In this document: positions 34,201-43,200 of the stretch, piece after piece
Position numbering within the stretch: position 1 is the stretch's first letter
Layout of the letters: the number at the start of each line of letters is the position of its first letter
DNA from: Pisaster brevispinus
Taxonomy: Eukaryota; Echinodermata; Asteroidea; Forcipulatida; Asteriidae
Assembly (NCBI GenBank): GCA_023634235.1
Contig: JAMKCF010000007.1
Location: 6,333,630-6,397,629, forward strand
Length of the DNA: 64,000 bases
Reading direction: 5' to 3'
The notes under the pieces: model-generated
Told to the model about the DNA's origin: nothing
Seen by the model: the letters and a program-made list of their open reading frames with translations, nothing else
Database searches by the model: none
Position numbers and translations under genes: made by a program

Positions 34201-37200
34201 ACTACGATCAAACAACTGCCCAACAACTGGTCATATTTTCCACATTAGTTGGGAATTGTTCCCGCCGTAAGACTTACGACGTGCATGCATAAAAGCATAA
34301 TAAACACGATCTTTTCCAAAATGGCGAGTCCAGAAGTTGCTGTGACCGTGTCGTCTCTCTTAAAAGAGCAAGTTGCCCCAGTGGTTGTAGATCCTTTTGA
34401 AGGCAAGTTTTTAACTAAATATTAAGTTTTGTTTCCTATTCAGTTGTACATAGTCGTGACAGTTGCCTATAGCAAGCAGCACAGTGATAATGCCATTGAA
34501 TAATTTTCAGTTTTATCATGCATTTCTTATACATGTATTGTAACGTTACAAACATCCTGCAGGCAGTGCGTTGTATGGAGTATAGACATGCAACGCGGTG
34601 TACTACAATACATGAATAGCACTATCACTGCATTGCTTGCACTGCATCTGGCACGACTGTGTACAGCAACTGAACGGAAAACAAACGTTATTTAGTTAAA
34701 AACTAACCTTCAAAAGCATCTATAAACCACTGGGCTACCCCACGTTTTTGAGAGAGACGCCAATGGCACAGCTCTCCACCACTCTTCACTGTGGAAAAGA
34801 TCGTTTCGATGCCTGGACATACGACGTATCACACGGGGAGCTGTGAATCAAATGGTGAATTAATAGCACAATACATATTGACCAACTTTTGTTGATAAAA
34901 AATCCCCAAAACTTGGTCAAGTAAAATTACCCAACTGAAACATCAAACCTTTCTACCCAACAATTGGTTAAAAAAATTACCAATAAAGTTTATTAAGATT
35001 TTGACCAACAGTATGGTAATTTTATTAGACATATAAGTTGGTCAAAATATTTACCCAACCTTGTTGGGCTAAATTTTGACCAACAGTTTAGAGAGTTCAT
35101 ATTAGACCTAACGTTGGTCAAAATGTTGGTCAAAATTTAACCAATATTTTTTGCAGTGTATAGGTACTGTCAAGTTATGTTCCGAGGCTCCATTTAAGAT
35201 ATCAAGACAGAATAAAACATCTTTGTACCAATGATTACATAAATTTTAAGGGTCTGGTTTTCGGGTTCAAACCTAAGAAACGGTCAGTATTGTTTGGAGA
35301 CGTAAGTATGGAAAGTTTGTCTTAGTTTAATGATATTTAAGGGTTATAGGGTTAAGTTAGAACTAGGGTCAGGATGTTGGTCAATGTTTGACCAGAGTTG
35401 AGATTAGAGTTAGTGTAAGAGTCATAACAGAGTCTGAATCGAAAATCACATTAAAATAGCAATGGAACCGCTTTGTTTTTGTACAAACACTGAAATGCAG
35501 ATTTTTTCCCCGAGTGCTAATAAATTAACCTCGCAGGACTGATAAAGTACTTCTTAAGTATACAGCGTTTACTACACATCGGTGTGTAGCTAAAACACAA
35601 ATTATAACGGTCTCTGTTTTTTTAAGTGAACACACATTTTTTTTAAAATGAGTCCTAGTCTACTTAGTTGTTTTAACACTCACGCGTCAGATTGAGGCTC
35701 CAACACAGCGGCGTAGCCACGGGGGGGGGGGGGGGGGGGGGGTGCCCCAATTTTTTTTCCAGTGCCCACAGATAATGCCCACAGAAAAAAGAAGTGTTTC
35801 TTTAGAAATTTGTCAACTGTTTATGTATAACCTTTCATATTGAACTTGATGGATAACTGATACTGATAGGTCTACGGCCTGATGTTGGTCAAATTAAACG
35901 TGGGTTGTGATTATCCTGATTTGTATCCATGGCAACATGACTACAGATTGTTACACAAGTGAGCTAACACTCGTTGGGCAAAGTTTCTGAATCTGCCTAT
36001 GAAAGTCAGCACTGTCGTCGTGTATTGGCCAGATACTATAATATAGCAGAGCGATATGCGATTCTATTCAGACAATCTTGAATAGGGAATGCGAACCCTT
36101 TGGATTTAGTTGCTATCCAACGCAGACAGTTTACAGTGCGTATAGTCATTATCAACGAAATGAAATGTCATTGCAACTCGAAACTTACATATTTTGCCAC
36201 TGACGGTTACATTCATATAATGAAATAATAAATCCCATGTATGACAATTGATGGTTCCACTTGGATGGGCTAAAACAATGTCAACCTTGAACGTCCATAA
36301 CTCCTTATTGCAACGATGTATCGACTAGAAATATAGTTTCAGAAATTGTGACATTGACATGCAGACTCAAATGAAAGAATAAAACTCATAAAGTATGATA
36401 CCCTTTCTAGTTGAACGAGCAAAATTAATGACAACTTTGAGTGGCTATTACTCTTTATTGCAATAATGTTTCGACTTGAAATGGCATGGTAAATTAACTT
36501 AAAAGAATAAATCAAAAAGTCTTAACACCGTTTCCAACTGGTTGGTCTTAAAACGATAGAAAACTTCCATTATTTATTGTTGCAATGCCGTTCCAACATG
36601 AAACTCGTTTGAAATTTTGCCGCTGACATACGAATTCAGGCGAAAGATATCCGTTCCAGTTGAATGGGCTGGAACAATGAAAACCTTGAGTGGCCATAAC
36701 TCCTAATTGCAATAGTGTATCATTTTGAAATTTGTATCAACTGTTACCAGTGACATGCTGAGTCATGATCAAAGAATATATAACCCATGATTATGACACC
36801 GGTTCCATTTGAATGAGCTTAAACACAGAAAACTTAAACATTTTTCAGAACATGGACTGTTTCGAAATAAATTAAACATTATCTCAACCAAAAGAGAAAG
36901 ACAAAAAGTAGTAGCAATTGTTCTGGCTTAGTAGACATTGTCCAGGTAATGTGACGCTACCTTGTACATCAAGCACATTGTATGCATGATGTGTGCAGTT
37001 AAACGTGCTGGGTATGGGTATTGTTCCTTATCATTGTGTACGACATAAACAGTGGGGGAAATCAAGCACAGCAAAAAGGGGAAAAAGTTCGGAGATTTTT
37101 TTTTTTTACAAATTGGGTAGATTTTATATTTGTAAAATATCGGGTAAAAAACTTCTCCGCCCTTAACCAACAAGTCTCCTTATGGGGGGGGGGGGGTGCC

Positions 37201-40200
37201 TATTTGTTTCTCTTCCTAATTAGCCCTCACCCGTTCAGAGCCCTTCTGTCACTCCCATTTTAAACCAAGTAGGCAGTGGTCAAGTGCATATTTTGTTAAT
37301 GTCACCACCCGTACCATAAGTTGATCAAATTATATGCTGTTTTATTACAGTAGTTGTTTGTCACCGGGCAATCGGCAGCTCGTCGTGGCAGCTTTCCTGC
37401 TCTAGATTTATATTGAATGGCCCGGATATTAAATAACAATAGTCTGGTCAGATAGGGATATTAACAAAATCACAGATCAATTCTCATTTACCCATATACT
37501 GCTTCACTTCGAATCAAATAAAAACAAGAAGTAACTTAAATATACATTGTTTTAATTGGTATTATAAAACCTCAACATTTTTTTTAAATAATAAACTCCT
37601 TTTTATAAAACCTGGTTCTAGTATCAAGTATGCTGATTTGGTTATCTTTATGCAGGCTTTCATATGGTTCTGAACTGTCTTTACCCGACGTGATTGAAGG
37701 AAGGCGTCTGTGGATTGTGCGGTTTTAAATGGCAACTCTGGCTGACCGGTGAAGTTGAAGGTTTCTTTGGAGTGTGTGGTATTGGTTTTTCTGACGAATT
37801 GGAGATCGACAAAGGTAGGACAAGATCTTGGAAACATCAACAAAAGTTTCCTCCCCATCAAGCCCCGCCCCTTAATGTACAGGTACTTATTGACGTCGTC
37901 CTCATCGTTTTCCATAGTGACCCTACTTGATAGTTTCCGTTTTTTTGGTAGCATGTTGGTCGTGGCCAGTGATGCTAACTTCTTTATTCTTTCTGTTTGG
38001 AAACTTTCTGGTAAGGTGCAGATGACAGACTGAGATTGTAATGTTTTTTTAAAGGTTGTCATAAAGCGAATCACGGTAAACCATAGTAAACTATTTAAAA
38101 GTATTGGTGGGACTCGAACCCATTCCGACCGCCTCAATTATTTTGAACGCTCCGAATAATTTATTTTGTGTGCTTGAAATAAATTATAGCAAAAGCTCTT
38201 AATAAATTATTGTGTAACCATTTACTGCTCTCAACATAATTTCGCTCGAAATTATTTAGAAAGCTGAAATAAATTATTGTGAAAGCTCGAAATAAATTAT
38301 TGCAAAAGTTCAAAATGAATTATTGCAAAATTGATTTGTGCTCTCAAATCATTTCTCTCAAAATCATTTTGAATATTCAACACAACTTATTTTGTGTTCT
38401 CGGAATAAAATATTGCAAAAGCTCAAAATGTATCAATCAATTTGTGATCTCAATTTGAACACTCAACATAATTTATTTTGTGCGCTCGGAATCAATCACT
38501 GCCAGAGCTCGAAATAAATTAGTGCGAAATTGATCTGCGCTGTTGAAACCATTTCTCTCAATGTAACTTTGAACGCTCAATAATTAATTTTTGGCGCTCT
38601 GAAGAAATTATTGCAAGAGCTCTAAATAAATCATTTCAAAATTGATCTGTGATGTCGAAATCATCTCTTTCGAAATCATTTTTAACGGTCCAAATAATTT
38701 ATTTTGTGCGCTCGGAATAATTTATTGCCAGAGCTTGAAATAAATTATTGCAAATGAAACAGTTAAATTGTTGCAAAAACCTTTTTTGCTCTATAAATCA
38801 TTTCCCCTAAAATAATTTCGAACGCTCCAAATAATGTATTTAGAGTGAACAAAAAACTGTGTGAGCACTCAAAGAACTCACATTATTTCTGTGTTATTTT
38901 ATTATCCCATGTCCCTTTAGGGGCTTGTAGCCTATTGGCATTTGCTAAAAATGATTTCTAGTTGGAGCGTTGTTTTTTGTTCACAAGAACGTATCATGAT
39001 CTACTCATATAAATAAAACACCAACCCATAAACCTACTATTACAAATTCCACTGGTGATACAAGTTTAGTCTAAACTGTACAAGGGTCTCAAAAAGGCAT
39101 CAGATTCATTGATCACTTTAATAATGTTAGGAGTAATATTTGAAAATGGCCATTCTTAAAATTCGCGCAAGTCAATTTTGAAATTTATGCACGCGCAACA
39201 TTTGAAGTCTGCCCACACAGAAAGTGTTTCTCCGATCATCAAACTTTGTTCAGTTATAGACTGGTGGGATACTATACATTGGTTTGTTGGCCTAAAACAT
39301 TTTGTGACGTCAGTGTGACGTCATGACGCACTTTTTATCTGTGTACAAAACACTTTGCTCTTCAGTGTAAATAAAGGGTACAAAAAGACAACTTTTCAAA
39401 GTAAGCTAAATTTAAGTTTCCTATATTAAATGAAAAAGTATTTCAAAGGGGCTTTAACGACAGTTTATTCAAGGCCGTTAAAACACACTAATAACTACAA
39501 TTTTTACTACAATGTTACCATTCATTGGTTTAAATTTGTGCGCCGTTGACATAAAGTGGTCCAATCCGAACTTTATTAAGTCACGTCTAATCGCTGTAAG
39601 AACGTTATGCACATACTACAGAGAACCTTCTGAGCTTGGGACTTGTTTAAGTTTAGCAATTTACCCTGTAGGGTCTGTACATTATGTGGTGCACCCCATG
39701 GACGAGTTTAACATTTCACTCAGGAGACCTCGCCGAGGTTTGCGCTGGATCTACCGTTGACATGTTTGTCGATACACGGTGTGTAGGTACTGAATTCTTA
39801 TCCAACTTTTGGAATGGTCACCGAGGACTGTGTTACATGATAGTTGTTTGGAATTATTTTGTATTCCTGGATTTTGATATAAGGCGATACAGCACAAAAG
39901 GATCACAAAACATGTTACCGTTAGATGTTGGTTTTGAAAAGAACTATTTTATTGTAATTTTCTAGGGCTAATTTTATTACGTCTTTTGGAAATTTTGAGG
40001 ATTGCTAATAATTGTCCCTGTCCCCAAACCAATTATGATGATCTTTTCGTCATGTAGGCCCGTGCGTAATTAATTCAGTTTCATGTTCCTTTATAAATAA
40101 GGTATACAAAGCGACATTTCTATTCTGATCAGGAGCACTTTTCGACCTAGCCTTTAGTCAAGGCGCACCGCGGCACCCCAGCCCAGGTATCACGCACGAA

Positions 40201-43200
40201 AAAAGACTAGCGCGAGCGGCGAAAGCCGCGAAGCGCCTTTACCAACTCGTTCAGCTAATCAATTATTCATGATCATGAAATATTTATATATGCAATTTCT
40301 TGTACCCAATCACCGGCAACTAGATGTTGCGTCGAATGTCGTTCTTGTGACGTCATGCAAGTAATTGTGTTTTCTTATTGGCCAACTACTCATCACGCTA
40401 ATGCATTATGCATTACATTTCTCCCACCAAAATCGGTAGCAAAAAGTAAAGAAAAACATAAAGCCCCAAAACGAGTTGGTAAGGGGCGCTTCGCGGCTTC
40501 GCCGCTCGCGCTAGTCTTTTTTCGTGCGTGATAACTAGGCTGGGGTGCCGCGGTGCGCCTTGACTAAAGGCTATTTTCGACCCGACCATAGAAACAAGGA
40601 CGAAATTCGGACGTACGGAAGTGCTAATTATAAATTTTTATCCCGGTTTTCTAAGCATTTCACAGTTCTCCCAACAGTTGCTGGCAAACGTTTATGATGC
40701 TTTTAACAAAATTTAATCACCTCCCCACACTAGTATATTAATGTTTATATGTTCCTCATTTTCAACTAAAACCGTTCAACTTTGCTCACTGGGCACAATT
40801 AGGTAGATAACCACCATTTTAGAGGTAGGGGGACTTTTTGCTGGGACCTTTCGGTGGGGGTAGGGGGTACCAAATACAACTTAGAACGGTAGCAAAACGA
40901 ATGTTGGTAAAATGTTGTCATTTAAGAGCAGTACTTGTAAATGAGGCGAGTGTTTAGTGCAATGTTGATTCTTTGGTCTTTGAAGAAAGTGTACCTTGTT
41001 GGTAGAGAGCAAACTGACATCAGTACAAGTGGTGACGTGTCAGTTACAATCACTTGAGCAATCGCAAAAAAAGAAATTCACAAGGTTTCCAAAATATGTG
41101 TCTATAAAGATAATACAGGCGAGAAGTGTGTGCATCAAAGTGAAAATCCCATCTAGAATCGTAGTGTGTCTTGCAGAGTGATATTGAACTACAGGTTGTG
41201 GTTGATGTAAATGAAGCAATATATAGATCAAATAGGTGAAACTGTAAACATAGTCATTTAGACGATCTAGTTTACAGTTTTACATGTATATATTAGAAAG
41301 TGTTTTTCTAAAATGGTTATTTTGCTCGTTTCAGGGGTCTTGTCCACACACCTTTTGTTTTTGTTCACATTTTGTTATAATTTTGTTACTATTGTTACTA
41401 TTATTAAGTGTATTAGTATTAGGTGCTCGGCTCTACTATGTAGAAACTCCTTTTGATCGTGCCCATACAGTTTTGTTTAAGATGAATTTCCCATTATTAT
41501 TACTACTAGCGAGAAAAACAGCGTTACGCGCGGGTCTCGCTAGTTGAGTTATTTTTAAACAGGACGGTTAGCCACCAATACTATAGGACTTTTAAAACAT
41601 ATAGTCCTTATATCGTTTTCATTCCCGGTCTCTTCATTATGTACTGTCGACGAACTGGAAATCATTTACATAATGACCACGTAACAACAAAGTTGTGATG
41701 GTATTAATTATAGATCACAGTAGGCCAAACGATGTTGTGTTTTATGGTGTCAACATTAAACATTCGTGAGCAAAAAACAAAAAAACAACAACATAAAAAC
41801 AACAACAACACCAACAAAAACAAAAACGACAACCACCAACACCAACAATACTACCACCACCACCACCACCACCACTACCACCACCACAACCACCGCCACC
41901 ACTACCACCACCACCTTTGAGTTCTTTCAAAATGCAATACGAAGTCGGTATCCGATTCACTCAAAATCACCAAAATATTGTCATAATACATGTATACGAA
42001 TTTGAGTGGAAAATGTATCCCATTCTCGTATGCAACGGTTTTGTATGTCCCTCTCAACTCACAAAAGGAAAAACATGCCAGCAGGAAAAAATACCTGAAA
42101 TAAAACATTACCAGGTGAAACAATCTTAACCAAAGACAGTCACTGAAACTTTCTTGCTGAGATTTTCCAGCTTAGATATTCAACAGGAGAATAAATAAGG
42201 AAAGCGGGAAATTTTGCTCAAAACAAATGAGTCTGCTGGGAGTGATGGCCCTTTAATTTTAAGTGTTTAAATCCTGCCATATATCCATGGATATGACAAA
42301 AATATATATAACTTTCTATCAAACATCGATTGTCCACGTTCTCGAGGAAGGCACTCGATTCATAGCGATCGTGCATCAAATCTGATGAAATACTGGATTT
42401 CTTTATATAAAAAAATAAATAAATAACAAAACCCAAATGTGCATGACTCATATTCCAGAAAAAGTCACATTAAACAGTGAGGGATTTTTTTTTATTACTC
42501 ACCCATCGTCGTTTTGTGACTAAAGTGTTTGATTGGTCAGTTTTCACAAACGTTTTTATAATGTTAAAATACAATGAGAGGCGATAGCATCAACTCTGTG
42601 TACAGCTACAATTCATCACCATTTCCACGAAGAGCTACTTATGTCCAAACGCCTAAGTGGCGTGTCGTGGCCGAGTGGATAAGATCACTGGACTCAAGCT
42701 CTGGTGTTTCTGATCAGCAGAGTGTGGGTTCGAGCCCCGGTCGTGACACCTGTGTCCTTAAGCAAGACACTTAACCATGATTGCTTCGTCCTTCGGATGG
42801 GACGTAAAGCCGTTGGTCCCGTGTGTTGTGTAACGCACGAAAAAGAACCCAGTGCACTTATCGAAAAGAGAAGGGGTCCGCCCCGGTGTTCCTGGTTTGA
42901 TCGGCTGCATATTGCGCCACAGCACCTTGTAAACCATTACAAGGTGCTATGTAAAGGAGTAGGTCTCATACTTCAAACGTAGCCCCAAATACCTTGCAGG
43001 AAATACTGAATGTTAAGCGCTTAGAGGCTGGCCTGCAGTAGGCGCTATACAAATACAATATATTATTATTAATTGAGGTTTACATTTTACACTCTGCTTG
43101 TCAAGTTGCGGGGACGGTACACACATCCTCGATCCCAATATGTGTGTGAGTCAGTCGCAATTACCGTCTTGAATAACTTGTACCCAGCTTTTTACACATG

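Larger units (their letters stand above)
26232..41912. repeat. segmental duplication unit B
   Basis: Starts at TAGCCCTCACCTAGAAGTGG, shared with C at about 48638, and ends with the impure ACC microsatellite. The 3' half is almost identical to C; the 5' half (from about 31.7 kb) is diverged from both A and C and carries several insertions of its own. Confidence 0.8.

Noticed and set aside
39512..39965. Additional gene with CTYYREPSELGTCLSLAIYP and DEFNISL
   Set aside because: Overlapping frames, no splice signals in a consistent order, partly absent from unit A; kept only as a comment on the flank.
42664..42750. Functional tRNA-Leu gene
   Set aside because: The acceptor stem does not pair properly and the sequence continues into a SINE body, so it is a SINE head.
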